Shown here: positions 41,626-50,885 of the stretch, piece by piece | Layout of the letters: each line of letters opens with the position of its first letter | Position numbering within the stretch: position 1 is the stretch's first letter | Assembly: GCA_905234625.1 (NCBI GenBank) | Contig: CAJOIC010000002.1 | Location: 19,023 to 83,022, forward strand | Direction of reading: 5' to 3' | DNA: 64,000 nucleotides | Origin: an uncultured Oscillospiraceae bacterium | GTDB taxonomy: Bacteria; Bacillota; Clostridia; Oscillospirales; Oscillospiraceae | Translations under genes and position numbers: made by a program | The notes under the pieces: generated by a model | Told to the model about the DNA's origin: nothing | Databases searched by the model: none | What the model saw: only the letters and a program-made list of their open reading frames with translations

Positions 41626-42813
41626 ATGTATGTTTACGCAGACAACGCGGCAACGACGCGCACCAGTGAGACGGCTATAAACGCGATGCTGCCGTTTTTC
41701 CGGGAGACGTACGGAAACGCCTCCTCTCTCCACACCCCGGGCCAGCGGGCGATGGAAGCCCTGGTGGCTGCCCGGGAGAAGGTCGCTGCGATCCTGAATG
41801 CGGACCCGAAGGAGATCTACTTCACCTCCGGCGGCAGCGAGGCGGACAATCAGGCCATCGTATCTGCCGCCCGGAACGGCGCACGCAGGAACAAGCGCCA
41901 TATCATCTCCACGGCCTTTGAGCATCACGCCGTGCTGCATACCCTGGACAAGCTGAAAAAGGAGGGGTATGAGATCGAGCTTCTGGACGTGCACGAAAAC
42001 GGCGTCGTGACGGCGGAGCAGGTGGCGGCAGCGATCCGGGAGGACACGGCGCTGGTGACGATCATGTTCGCCAACAACGAGATCGGAACGCTCCAGCCCA
42101 TCGCGGAGATCGGCGCGGTATGCCGGGAGCGGGGCGTTCCCTTCCACTGCGACGCGGTGCAGGCCGTGGGGCATGTCCCCGTGGATGTGAAGGCTCTGAA
42201 CGTGGATATGCTCTCCCTCTCGGCCCACAAGTTCCACGGCCCCAAGGGCGTGGGCGCCCTGTATGTCCGGAAGGGCATCCCCGTGGTGAACATCATCGAG
42301 GGCGGCCAGCAGGAGAGAGGCAAACGCGGCGGCACGGAGAATACCCCCGGCATCGTGGGCATGGCAGCGGCCATGGAGGAGGCCGTCGGGAATCTGGATA
42401 AAAGCATCCCCTATGTGACGGCGCTCCGGGAACGGCTCATCGAGGGTCTGTCTCAGATCCCCCACAGCCGACTGAACGGCGACCGGGACCGCCGTGTCCC
42501 CGGAACGGTGAATTTCTGCTTCGAGGGCATCGAGGGCGAGAGCCTTCTGCTGCTTCTGGACGAGAAGGGCGTCGCGGCGTCCTCCGGCAGCGCGTGTACC
42601 TCCGGGTCCCTGGACCCGAGCCATGTGCTGCTGGCCATCGGACTGCCCCACGATGTAGCCCACGGCAGCCTGAGGCTGAGCATTGACGATGAGAACACTC
42701 CGGAGGAGGTCGAACATATCCTTTCGGTCGTTCCCGGCATCGTGGAGTATCTGCGGGATATGTCGCCCATCTGGGACGAGCTTCAAAAAGGCGAAAAGCC
42801 GTACTTGCTCTGA
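41626..42813 (+). CDS. nifS: Cysteine desulfurase (NifS/IscS type)
   Basis: 395-residue fold-type I PLP enzyme that takes sulfur from Cys as a persulfide for Fe-S clusters and tRNA thiolation. Visible: YADNAATTRTSE start, FTSGGSEADNQAI, FEHHAVLHTL (His over PLP), NNEIGTLQPIAEI, HCDAVQAVGH, SLSAHKFHGPKGVGAL with the PLP Lys, and SSGSACTSGSLDPSHVL with the persulfide Cys. It is followed 36 bases later by nifU and then mnmA, the sulfur users, so this is the general or thiolation desulfurase. ATG 41626 was chosen for the conserved N terminus; a frame extends to 41557. Confidence 0.95.
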   Translation: MYVYADNAATTRTSETAINAMLPFFRETYGNASSLHTPGQRAMEALVAAREKVAAILNADPKEIYFTSGGSEADNQAIVSAARNGARRNKRHIISTAFEHHAVLHTLDKLKKEGYEIELLDVHENGVVTAEQVAAAIREDTALVTIMFANNEIGTLQPIAEIGAVCRERGVPFHCDAVQAVGHVPVDVKALNVDMLSLSAHKFHGPKGVGALYVRKGIPVVNIIEGGQQERGKRGGTENTPGIVGMAAAMEEAVGNLDKSIPYVTALRERLIEGLSQIPHSRLNGDRDRRVPGTVNFCFEGIEGESLLLLLDEKGVAASSGSACTSGSLDPSHVLLAIGLPHDVAHGSLRLSIDDENTPEEVEHILSVVPGIVEYLRDMSPIWDELQKGEKPYLL

Positions 42814-42849
42814 CGGCAAACTGTGCTATAATCAAGGAGGTTACAGAAA

Positions 42850-43293
42850 ATGGCGCTTTACAGCGATAAGGTCATGGATCATTTCCGCAATCCGCGGAAT
42901 GTGGGAAAGATGGAGGACGCCGACGGGATCGGCGAGGTGGGCAACGCCAAGTGCGGCGATATCATGCGCATGTACATCAAGGTCGAGGACGATATCATCA
43001 CGGACGTGAAATTCATCACCTTCGGCTGCGGCAGCGCCATCGCCAGCTCGTCCATGGCGACGGAGATGATCAAGGGCATGCCCATCTCGGAGGCTCTGGA
43101 GCTGTCGAACAAGGCGGTGACGGAGGCTTTGGACGGGCTTCCCGCCCACAAGCTGCATTGCTCCGTTCTTGCGGAGGAGGCGGTCCGCGCCGCTGTGAAG
43201 GACTACTATGACAAAAACGGGATCGCCTACGATCCCGCCCTTTTCGCGGACTGTGACTGTGCCCACGAGCACGACCATGAATCTGAGGATTGA
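42850..43293 (+). CDS. nifU: Fe-S cluster scaffold protein IscU/NifU-like
   Basis: 147-residue scaffold on which sulfur and iron are assembled. The three ligand Cys are visible: AKCGDIM (Cys35, with the Asp two residues later that helps cluster release), FGCGSAI, and LHCSVLAEE. The start VMDHFRNPRNVG matches the family. The C-terminal tail DCDCAHEHDHESED is rich in Cys/His/Asp and is extra to the fold, perhaps binding metal. Lies between nifS and mnmA; AAGGAGG is upstream. Confidence 0.95.
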   Translation: MALYSDKVMDHFRNPRNVGKMEDADGIGEVGNAKCGDIMRMYIKVEDDIITDVKFITFGCGSAIASSSMATEMIKGMPISEALELSNKAVTEALDGLPAHKLHCSVLAEEAVRAAVKDYYDKNGIAYDPALFADCDCAHEHDHESED

Positions 43294-43306
43294 GCCGGCG
43301 CTGAGG

Positions 43307-43337
43307 CCTCCCGCCGAACACCGGCGGGAGGTTTTTT
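43307..43337 (+). promoter_or_regulatory. Terminator-like hairpin carrying the mnmA ribosome binding site
   Basis: A 10-bp stem (43307-43316 with 43322-43331) is followed by six T (43332-43337) and then directly by the mnmA ATG. The 3' arm supplies GGGAGG as Shine-Dalgarno, so folding would both end transcription and hide the site. Confidence 0.75.
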
Positions 43338-44411
43338 ATGGCTGACAAGGTGATGATCGGCATGTCCGGCGGCGTGGATTCCTCCGTGGCGGCGCTGCGG
43401 CTGAAGGAGGCGGGCTTCGACTGCGTCGGCGTCACCATGAAGCTCTATACGAACGACGAGCTGGGGCTTCCGGAGCGGCATACCTGCTGTTCCCTGGACG
43501 ACGTGGAGGACGCCCGGAGCGCGGCCTTCCGGCTGGGGATGCCGCATTATGTGCTGAACGAGAAGGCTGCCTTCGAGGAGAAGGTCATACGGCACTTTGT
43601 GGAGACGTACGAGGCCGGCGGTACGCCGAACCCGTGCATCGAGTGCAACCGGCACCTGAAATTCTCCGCCATGCTCCATCGGGCGGAGGAGCTGGGCTGT
43701 GCCTATATCGCCACGGGGCATTATGCCCGGATCGAGCGCCGGGAGGACGGCCGCTGGCTTCTGAAAAAGGGGACCGACGCCTCCAAGGACCAGAGCTATG
43801 TGCTGTACATGCTGACCCAGGAACAGCTCTCCCGGACAAAGCTCCCCCTGGGGGAGCTCACGAAGCCGGAGGTCCGCCGGATCGCGGAGGAGCGGGGCCT
43901 TCTGAACGCAAAAAAGCATGACAGCCAGGATATCTGTTTCGTGCCGGATGGGGATTACGAGGCTTTCATCCGCCGCTATACCGGGAAGGAGTATCCCTCC
44001 GGGGATTTCGTGGACGAGGACGGAAACGTCCTGGGGCGGCACCGGGGCCTCATCGCGTACACCGTGGGCCAGCGCCGGGGCCTGGGTGTCTCGGGCGGAC
44101 GCCCCCTCTACGTCTGCCGAAAGGATATGAAGAAAAACGCCGTCGTCCTCTCGGACAACGACGCCTTATTCTCAGATACGCTGAAGGCCCGGAACGTGAA
44201 CCTCATTGACCGGGAGCGCATGGACGGTCCTCTTCGCTGCGCGGCAAAGATCCGCTACTCCCATAGTGAGGCTCCCTGCACCGTCACCCAGACGGGGGAG
44301 GACGAGTGGACAGTGGTCTTCGACACGCCCCAGCGGGCCGTGACCGGGGGCCAGGCCGTGGTCCTGTACGACGGAGACACCGTCATCGGCGGCGGCACCA
44401 TCATCGGATAA
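43338..44411 (+). CDS. mnmA: tRNA-specific 2-thiouridylase
   Basis: 357 residues. Adenylates U34 of tRNA-Lys, Glu and Gln and inserts sulfur to make 2-thiouridine. The PP-loop SGGVDSS is at 10-16; the catalytic Cys is in PNPCIECN (Cys103, with Cys100 near) and the sulfur-carrying Cys200 in SQDICFV; TGHYARIE and KDQSYVLYML bind tRNA; a beta-barrel domain ends the protein. It is downstream of nifS-nifU, its likely sulfur source. Its start sits directly on the T run of a terminator-like hairpin, an unusual arrangement suggesting attenuated expression. Confidence 0.96.
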   Translation: MADKVMIGMSGGVDSSVAALRLKEAGFDCVGVTMKLYTNDELGLPERHTCCSLDDVEDARSAAFRLGMPHYVLNEKAAFEEKVIRHFVETYEAGGTPNPCIECNRHLKFSAMLHRAEELGCAYIATGHYARIERREDGRWLLKKGTDASKDQSYVLYMLTQEQLSRTKLPLGELTKPEVRRIAEERGLLNAKKHDSQDICFVPDGDYEAFIRRYTGKEYPSGDFVDEDGNVLGRHRGLIAYTVGQRRGLGVSGGRPLYVCRKDMKKNAVVLSDNDALFSDTLKARNVNLIDRERMDGPLRCAAKIRYSHSEAPCTVTQTGEDEWTVVFDTPQRAVTGGQAVVLYDGDTVIGGGTIIG

Positions 44412-44487
44412 GGAGATTTTGATACTGCACCTCGATAAATAGCGAATGGTTTTGTAACGAGGAATAGTAAGAACCGTTGAATGCGGT

Positions 44488-44523
44488 GCGACCCCGATCC
44501 GGAACGGATCGGGGTCGCTTTTT
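44488..44523 (+). terminator. Terminator of the nifS-nifU-mnmA operon
   Basis: A perfect 13-bp GC-rich stem (44488-44500 with 44506-44518) and 5-base loop are followed by five T. The leftward aminotransferase ends 20 bases further on. Confidence 0.92.
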
Positions 44524-44542
44524 GCAGTATGGTCCGGGAGGA

Positions 44543-45823
44543 TCACTCCGCCAGAAGGACCTCCAGCGCCGCAAGACGGGCGCAGATGCAGAAGAGCTTC
44601 ATGGCGGCACCAAGGGTGTTGACGTCGGGATAGCTGGGAGCGATGCGGATGACATTGTCTTCCGGGTCCTTCCCATAGGGGAAGGGGGCGCCCGCGCCGG
44701 TGAGGGTGAGGCCCGCGTCCTTGCAGAGGGCCACGGTCCGCTTGGCCGTGCCGGGAAGTCCCGTGTAGGCTACGAAGTACCCGCCCTTCGGCTCGTGCCA
44801 GGAGGCGATGCCCAGCGGCGCGATCTCCATTTGGAGAGTCATGAGGACACAGTCGAACTTGGGAGCCATGATGGCGGCGTGCTTCTTCATGTGCTGACGG
44901 ATGCCATCGGCGCTGCGGAAGAAATTGTAATGCCGGAGCTGGTTGATCTTATCATATCCGATGGTCTGGACGCCCATTTGCTTCAGAATGAACTTCACGT
45001 TGTTCTCGCTGGCGGCTAGCACCGCGAGGCCTGCGCCGGAGAAGGTGACCTTGCTGGTGGAGATGAACTCGTAGACCATATCCTCGGAGCCGGCCTCCCG
45101 GCAGGCGTCGAAGATGTTCAGAAGCTGCTCGTCCTCATCCCGGAAGCCGTGGACAAGATAGGCGTTATCCCAGAAGATGCGGAAATCGTCCGCTGCAGGC
45201 TTCAGCGCGGCGAAGGCTCGGACCGTCTCGTCGGAGTAGGTGATGCCGGAGGGGTTCGAGTACTTGGGAACGCACCAGATGCCCTTGACGGAGGGATCGG
45301 ACTCCACATACTGCCGGACAAGATCCATGTCGGGACCGTTGTCGTCCATGGGGATGCTGATCATCTCGATGCCGAATTCCTGGCAGATGGCAAAGTGCCG
45401 GTCATATCCGGGGATGGGGCAGAGGAATTTCAGCTTTCCCTGCTGGCTCCAGGGCTTGGAGCCGCCGTACACGCCGAGAAGCAGCGCCCGGGTGATGGAG
45501 TCGTACATGAGGTTCAGGCTGGACTGACCGCCCATGATGATGTTCTCCGGCTTGAGACCCAGCAGGTCCGCGAAGAGCTCCTTGCACTCGTCCACACCGG
45601 CAAGCTCGCCGTAGTTGCGGACGTCCGTGCCCTTGCGAGTGACGGTCAGATCGGAGGGGGGCTGCGCCAGCATAGGCATGGAGAGGTCGAGCTGGGCGGG
45701 GTTGGGCTTGCCTCGGGACATGTCGAGCTTCCGGTCTCCCCGGCTTGCGGCGCTGTATTCTTCCTTTACTGCGGAAAGTTCCGCCCGCAGTTCGTCCTTT
45801 GTCATGTCGGAATAACGTTTCAT
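44543..45823 (-). CDS. Class I aminotransferase (type Ic aspartate/alanine aminotransferase-like)
   Basis: 426-residue fold-type I PLP aminotransferase of the distinct subgroup typified by long N-terminal arms and a divergent Lys motif. Visible: DMSRGKPNPAQLDLSMP, MGGQSSLNLMYDSI (phosphate cup), CPIPGYDRHF, VPKYSNPSGITYS (Asn of NPSG), FWDNAYLVHGF (Asp/Tyr pair) and EFISTSKVTFSGAGLAVLA with the PLP Lys. The family includes aspartate and alanine aminotransferases of anaerobes; the amino acid cannot be fixed. AAGGAG lies 8 bases before ATG 45823. Monocistronic. Confidence 0.9.
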   Translation of the reverse strand: MKRYSDMTKDELRAELSAVKEEYSAASRGDRKLDMSRGKPNPAQLDLSMPMLAQPPSDLTVTRKGTDVRNYGELAGVDECKELFADLLGLKPENIIMGGQSSLNLMYDSITRALLLGVYGGSKPWSQQGKLKFLCPIPGYDRHFAICQEFGIEMISIPMDDNGPDMDLVRQYVESDPSVKGIWCVPKYSNPSGITYSDETVRAFAALKPAADDFRIFWDNAYLVHGFRDEDEQLLNIFDACREAGSEDMVYEFISTSKVTFSGAGLAVLAASENNVKFILKQMGVQTIGYDKINQLRHYNFFRSADGIRQHMKKHAAIMAPKFDCVLMTLQMEIAPLGIASWHEPKGGYFVAYTGLPGTAKRTVALCKDAGLTLTGAGAPFPYGKDPEDNVIRIAPSYPDVNTLGAAMKLFCICARLAALEVLLAE

Positions 45824-45852
45824 TGATTCTGCTCCTTTATAGATCTGCTGAT

Positions 45853-45881
45853 ATTATAAGTTTTGCTTAAATAAAATGCAA
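45853..45881 (-). promoter_or_regulatory. Promoter of the aminotransferase gene
   Basis: Read leftward: TTGCAT (45881-45876), a 17-base spacer, then TATAAT (45858-45853), 30 bases before the ATG. The 330 bases from here to about 46152 are AT-rich at first and hold no gene I can support. Confidence 0.75.
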
Positions 45882-45924
45882 GAAAAACTTTTGTGCAAAA
45901 ACTACTTGCATTGTTCGATGAACC

Positions 45925-45939
45925 TGTGCAAAATGCACA
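45925..45939. promoter_or_regulatory. Perfect dyad upstream of the aminotransferase promoter
   Basis: TGTGCA-AAA-TGCACA inverted repeat, about 45 bases upstream of the -35 box; related TTGCA/TGCAA words surround it. It could be a regulator site; no regulator is identified. Confidence 0.3.
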
Positions 45940-46152
45940 AATCATCAAGTGGGATCAAGTCTGCAAATAGATTATCTGTTTTATACATCTATCATATGAT
46001 TTGGATATGGCAAGCCATCAAAGGGGAAGGGGCTGATATGGGATTTGACTAGCTGAGATATGGAAACGTGACCGAGCGGGACGCGGGGCGGAGACGGCCT
46101 TTACCGGAGACTGTCCCTTGTCCGCAGGGAGTTCGGGCAATAAAACGATAAC

Positions 46153-46309
46153 ACCTGTGTTGCAAGTTTGTCAAGCCGCACGGAAAACGAGAAGGTCTTC
46201 ACCGCGGGAGACATGCGGCGGGGTGCGTCCCTGGTGGCGACGGCCATTGCCGACGGGCGCCGCGGCCCGGGTCGTGGACGGGTATCTCGAGGGCTACACA
46301 AATCTCTGA
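46153..46309 (+). pseudogene. gltD: Remnant of glutamate synthase small chain (GltD) C terminus
   Basis: A short stretch translates as TENEKVFTAGDMRRGASLVATAIADGRR (given here in pieces: TENEKVFTAGDMRRG, then ASLVATAIADGRR), matching the last NAD(P)/FAD-binding block of GltD-type oxidoreductases, and after a one-base frameshift near 46258-46265 continues as AARVVDGYLEG, the normal end of that family. Nothing upstream resembles the other roughly 400 residues, there is no start or ribosome binding site, and the frame is broken. It is a decayed fragment left by deletion or rearrangement. Confidence 0.7.
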
Positions 46310-46326
46310 GTTTATGCTATGATGTT

Positions 46327-46351
46327 GGCGTGCCGTTTTTCACGGCACGCC
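46327..46351 (+). terminator. Hairpin between the gltD remnant and the DUF362 gene
   Basis: A perfect 10-bp stem (46327-46336 with 46342-46351) and 5-base loop, followed by a T-rich stretch. Probably the old terminator of the gltD-type gene. Confidence 0.65.
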
Positions 46352-46388
46352 GTCTGTTTCTCATTTTTGACCGAAAGCGAGGATCATT

Positions 46389-47531
46389 ATGGTATCCCTC
46401 GTCCCCTGTGAAAGCTATGACCCCGACGTCTGCCGCCTGGCTCTGGAGGAGGTCCTGGCGCCCTTGGGCGGACTGGACTTCGTGACCCCGGGCATGACCG
46501 TGGGCATCAAGGCGAACCTGGTCTCCTTCATGAAGCCGGAGGCCGCAGCCACCACCCATCCCGCGCTCCTGTCCGCGCTTACGGAAATGCTGGTCCAAAA
46601 GGGCGCCCGTGTGGTGGTGGGGGACAGTCCCGGCGGGCTCTATACGGCGGCTTACGTCAAGAACGTCTACCGCGCCACCGGGATGTATGAGGTGGAGAAG
46701 GCGGGCGCTGTCCTGAACGAGGATTTTTCCCAGCGGGAGGCGGTCTTCCCCGAGGCCGCCGCCGCGAAGACCTTCACCTATACCGCCTGGCTGGACGGCT
46801 GCGACGCGATCATCGACTTCTGCAAGCTCAAGAGCCATGGCATGATGGGCATGTCCGCGGCGGCGAAGAATATGTTCGGCGTCATACCGGGCACCATGAA
46901 GCCGGAATACCATTATAAATACCCGGACCACCGCCTGTTCTCCCGGATGCTGGTGGATCTGGACACCTATTTTTCCCCGGTGCTGTCCATCGTGGACGGC
47001 GTCGTCGGCATGGAGGGTAACGGCCCCACCGCCGGGACGCCGAAGCACATGGGGGTGATCGCGGCGTCTCCGTCGCCCCACGAGGCTGATCTGGCCTGCG
47101 CCCATATCATCGGGCTCCGGCGGGAGGATGTCCCCACCCTCCAGGAGGCCTATGAGCGGGGCCTTATCCCGGCGGAGGCCTCGGAGCTTCAGATCGCGGG
47201 GGATCTGGACAGCTTCCTCGTTCCGGACTTCCAGAGGATCGTCACGAAAAACGACCTGCTCTTCCGGAAAGAGCTCCCGGGAAAGGCGGGAGAGGCGCTG
47301 GCGGCGTTCCTGCACAAGTGCCTGTGCTCGGAGCCGAGACCCGTGAAGGCGGAGTGTGTCGGCTGCGGCAAGTGTGCCGACATCTGTCCGGCAAAGGCCA
47401 TCACCATGCGTGACAGGCTGCCCCGCATCGACCGGCGTGCCTGTATCCACTGCTTCTGCTGCCAGGAATTCTGTCCCAAGGGCGCGATGAAGGTCTCGAG
47501 GCCTTTCATCGCACGTCTGCTCAATCAATAG
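46389..47531 (+). CDS. DUF362 domain protein with C-terminal 2[4Fe-4S] ferredoxin module
   Basis: 380 residues. Residues 1 to about 310 match DUF362 (GIKANLVSFMKPEAAATTHP, VVVGDSPGG, DAIIDFCKLKSHGMMGMSAAAKNMFGVIPG, IVDGVVGMEGNGPTAGTPKHMGV), a domain widespread in anaerobes and suspected to bind metal or act with Fe-S electron carriers. The last about 50 residues hold two cluster motifs, CVGCGKCADICP and CIHCFCCQEFCP. Biochemical role unknown; an electron-transfer function is implied by the ferredoxin tail. It is followed 9 bases later by tatD, probably in one transcript. Confidence 0.9.
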   Translation: MVSLVPCESYDPDVCRLALEEVLAPLGGLDFVTPGMTVGIKANLVSFMKPEAAATTHPALLSALTEMLVQKGARVVVGDSPGGLYTAAYVKNVYRATGMYEVEKAGAVLNEDFSQREAVFPEAAAAKTFTYTAWLDGCDAIIDFCKLKSHGMMGMSAAAKNMFGVIPGTMKPEYHYKYPDHRLFSRMLVDLDTYFSPVLSIVDGVVGMEGNGPTAGTPKHMGVIAASPSPHEADLACAHIIGLRREDVPTLQEAYERGLIPAEASELQIAGDLDSFLVPDFQRIVTKNDLLFRKELPGKAGEALAAFLHKCLCSEPRPVKAECVGCGKCADICPAKAITMRDRLPRIDRRACIHCFCCQEFCPKGAMKVSRPFIARLLNQ

Positions 47532-47540
47532 GAGGCTTAC

Positions 47541-48305
47541 ATGTTTTTTGATACCCACGCCCATTACGACGACGAGTGGTTCGACGAGGATCGGGAGGCG
47601 CTGCTGGCGTCTCTGCCGGAGGCGGGCGTCGAGCTGGTGGTGAACTGCGGCTGCGACGCGGCCTCGAGCGCTGCGTCGGTCGCCCTGGCGGAGAAGTATG
47701 ACTTCTTCTATGCCGCTGTCGGCTGGCATCCCCACGACGCGAAGACCTGGAACTCGGACAGCGCCGATATGCTCCGAGCCTGGGCGAAGCACCCCAAGGT
47801 CGTTGCTATCGGAGAGATCGGCCTGGATTATCATTACGATAAGGAGTGGAAGGACCTGCAGTTTGAGGTACTGGAGGCGCAGCTGTGCCTGGCGGAGGAG
47901 CTCGATCTGCCCGTCATCATCCATGACCGTGAGGCTCACGGGGACTGCATGGACTTCGTCCGTCGTCATCCGGACCTGCGGGGGGAGTTCCACTGCTATT
48001 CCGGCAGCGCGGAGATGGCGAAGGAGCTTCTGGATCTCGGCTGGTATCTGGGCTTCAACGGCTCCATCACCATGCAGGGGGCCCGGCGGGCCGTCGAGAC
48101 CCTGCGCATGATGCCCACGGACCGCATCCTGTTGGAAACGGACTGTCCCTATCTCGCGCCCATGCCCCGTACCGACGGACGCCGGAACGACAGCCGGAAG
48201 CTGAAGCGGGTGGCGGAGTTCATGGCGGAGGTCCTGGACACAACGCCGGAGCTGGTGGCGGAGGTGGCGCTGGAAAACGGCAAGCGCTTCTTCGGTATCG
48301 AATAA
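47541..48305 (+). CDS. tatD: TatD family metal-dependent hydrolase (deoxyribonuclease)
   Basis: 254-residue TIM-barrel hydrolase; family members are 3'-5' DNA exonucleases/AP endonucleases or D-aminoacyl-tRNA deacylases. Metal ligands are visible: FFDTHAHYDD (HxH at strand 1), AIGEIGLDYHYDK (Glu), VIIHDREAHGD (His), GEFHCYSGSAEMA (His) and LLETDCPYLAP (Asp). Length is normal. Has GGAGG 8 bases upstream and a terminator directly after. Confidence 0.95.
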   Translation: MFFDTHAHYDDEWFDEDREALLASLPEAGVELVVNCGCDAASSAASVALAEKYDFFYAAVGWHPHDAKTWNSDSADMLRAWAKHPKVVAIGEIGLDYHYDKEWKDLQFEVLEAQLCLAEELDLPVIIHDREAHGDCMDFVRRHPDLRGEFHCYSGSAEMAKELLDLGWYLGFNGSITMQGARRAVETLRMMPTDRILLETDCPYLAPMPRTDGRRNDSRKLKRVAEFMAEVLDTTPELVAEVALENGKRFFGIE

Positions 48306-48339
48306 CGAACAAAGCAGCCCGAAAGGGCTGCTTTGTTCG
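48306..48339. terminator. Terminator between convergent tatD and histidine kinase genes
   Basis: A perfect 15-bp stem (48306-48320 with 48325-48339) with a GAAA tetraloop immediately after the tatD stop; the leftward kinase gene ends 4 bases beyond. Confidence 0.88.
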
Positions 48340-48342
48340 TTG

Positions 48343-49440
48343 TCAGTCGAACATCCTGTGGGTATATACGCTCTTATCCAGCACCACGGACAGCTCCGTC
48401 AGTGCCAGGTCCATCCCGTCGGAGCGATAGGAGATCTCCGGCCCCCGCAGGCGCATGATCTCATTGTCCTCCGCCAGAGGGAAGGATACCCGCAGCCGAG
48501 TGCCCACGTCCCGCCGGCTCTCGATGAGGAGGGTGCCGCCGTGGAGCTCCGCGATGCCCCGGGCGATGATGAGGCCGAGGCCCGTACCCGCGCCGGGGTC
48601 GGTCAGGTCCGGCTCCCAGCCCTCTGTCAGCAGCGTGGACAGCCGCTCCGGGGGGATGCCCGTGCCGGCGTCGTCCACCGCCAGGACGCAGCGGTGTCCC
48701 TGGACTGTAAGGCTCACCCGGACGGTGTGGCCGCCGTGGGTATGCAGGAGGCTGTTGGAGAGGAGGTTGAACAGCAGCGTCTCCAGCAGACGGGGATCGC
48801 CGGAGATGAGGCAGGGCTCCTCCGGCGCCTCGAACACGAGGCTCACGTCGTTGCCTGTCAGCAGGCTCCGGACCGTGTCGCAGGCGTCCCGGAATATCTC
48901 CTCCGGCGACACCAGCCGGGGGTGGAAGCTGACGGCGTTCTTCCGCAGGGAGACCGCCGTGACGATGTGGTCGTGCAGACGCTTGACGCGGTAATAGTTT
49001 CGGTAGAGCACGGAGACGTAGGGCGATAGCTTGTCGTCTGCCTCCGCCCGGGAGAGATCCGTCAGCCGGTCCAGAGCCAGCCGCTCCGTCATGAGAAGGC
49101 TGCCCATCTCCGCTGCGGCAGCCTCCGGAAGACTGTCCAGCGTATCACTAACGGAGGAACGGGGCAGGATATAGAGGGAGAGGCCCTCCTGACGGGTGAC
49201 GGATATATCCACGCTCTCGCCGCCGATCTGAGCCGCGGCCACGAAGCGCTCCGAGGGCTCGTCGATGATCTCCCGGGGAATGAACCTGGACGCCGGCGCG
49301 CCGACCTGCGCCCCCAGGAGCTCCCTGGCGGCGGGGTTGACGAAGACGACGGTGCGGTTTTTGTTCTCTGTTCCGATGACGGCATCCCTGCTCAGCTCAA
49401 ACAGCGCCTCCAGGGATCGGGGTTCCAAACTCATATCCAT
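48343..49440 (-). CDS. Soluble PAS-domain sensor histidine kinase-like protein
   Basis: 365 residues without membrane segments. An N-terminal PAS-like domain (LFELSRDAVIGTENKNRTVVFVNPAARELLG) is followed by a helical region about 100-165 and a HATPase domain: N box NLLSNSLLHTHGG, G1 VDDAGTGIPPE, G2 GAGTGLGLIIARGIAELHGG. No H box of the H-E/D-x-x-T/N-P type is present; the only His in the helical region is in RLHDHIV. It may phosphorylate an atypical His or act as an ATP-binding regulator. No response regulator gene adjoins it. Start is ATG 49440 or 49434. Confidence 0.82.
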   Translation of the reverse strand: MDMSLEPRSLEALFELSRDAVIGTENKNRTVVFVNPAARELLGAQVGAPASRFIPREIIDEPSERFVAAAQIGGESVDISVTRQEGLSLYILPRSSVSDTLDSLPEAAAAEMGSLLMTERLALDRLTDLSRAEADDKLSPYVSVLYRNYYRVKRLHDHIVTAVSLRKNAVSFHPRLVSPEEIFRDACDTVRSLLTGNDVSLVFEAPEEPCLISGDPRLLETLLFNLLSNSLLHTHGGHTVRVSLTVQGHRCVLAVDDAGTGIPPERLSTLLTEGWEPDLTDPGAGTGLGLIIARGIAELHGGTLLIESRRDVGTRLRVSFPLAEDNEIMRLRGPEISYRSDGMDLALTELSVVLDKSVYTHRMFD

Positions 49441-49545
49441 ATCTCTCTTTTATGAAGTCCGGGGGGTTCTTATACATGGACGGGCCTTTCATCCGGGAAT
49501 ATTTTAGCAAATATGACCAGAAAGAGCAATCCCTGTTAAAAAATG

Positions 49546-49574
49546 TTGACAAATGTGGGTTATGGTTATAAAAT
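49546..49574 (+). promoter_or_regulatory. Promoter of gap
   Basis: TTGACA (49546-49551), a 17-base spacer, then TAAAAT (49569-49574), giving an AT-rich leader of about 105 bases before the ATG. Confidence 0.75.
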
Positions 49575-49664
49575 AAACAATATCAGAAGGGAATATATTC
49601 ACAATCGGGCAAATGAGCGGACATACCCTGTGGTTTACCGCGTGTTTGAAACGATAAATATTAA

Positions 49665-50714
<1,050 letters not shown>

Positions 50715-50736
50715 TCGAACCAAAACCGCATACCAA

Positions 50737-50770
50737 GAGGGACGGAAAACGCCGTCCCTCTTTACTTTTC
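50737..50770 (+). terminator. Terminator of gap
   Basis: A 9-bp stem (50737-50745 with 50752-50760) and 6-base loop are followed by TTTACTTTTC. Confidence 0.85.
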
Positions 50771-50885
50771 GGCTGTTTCGGGTTATATTATAGAGCATGT
50801 GACCGGGAGGAAGACTATTTCTTCCCGCTTTGGAATAAGCTAGCATATCATTGTTCATAGATACCCCTATCGTGAAGGAGGCCGT

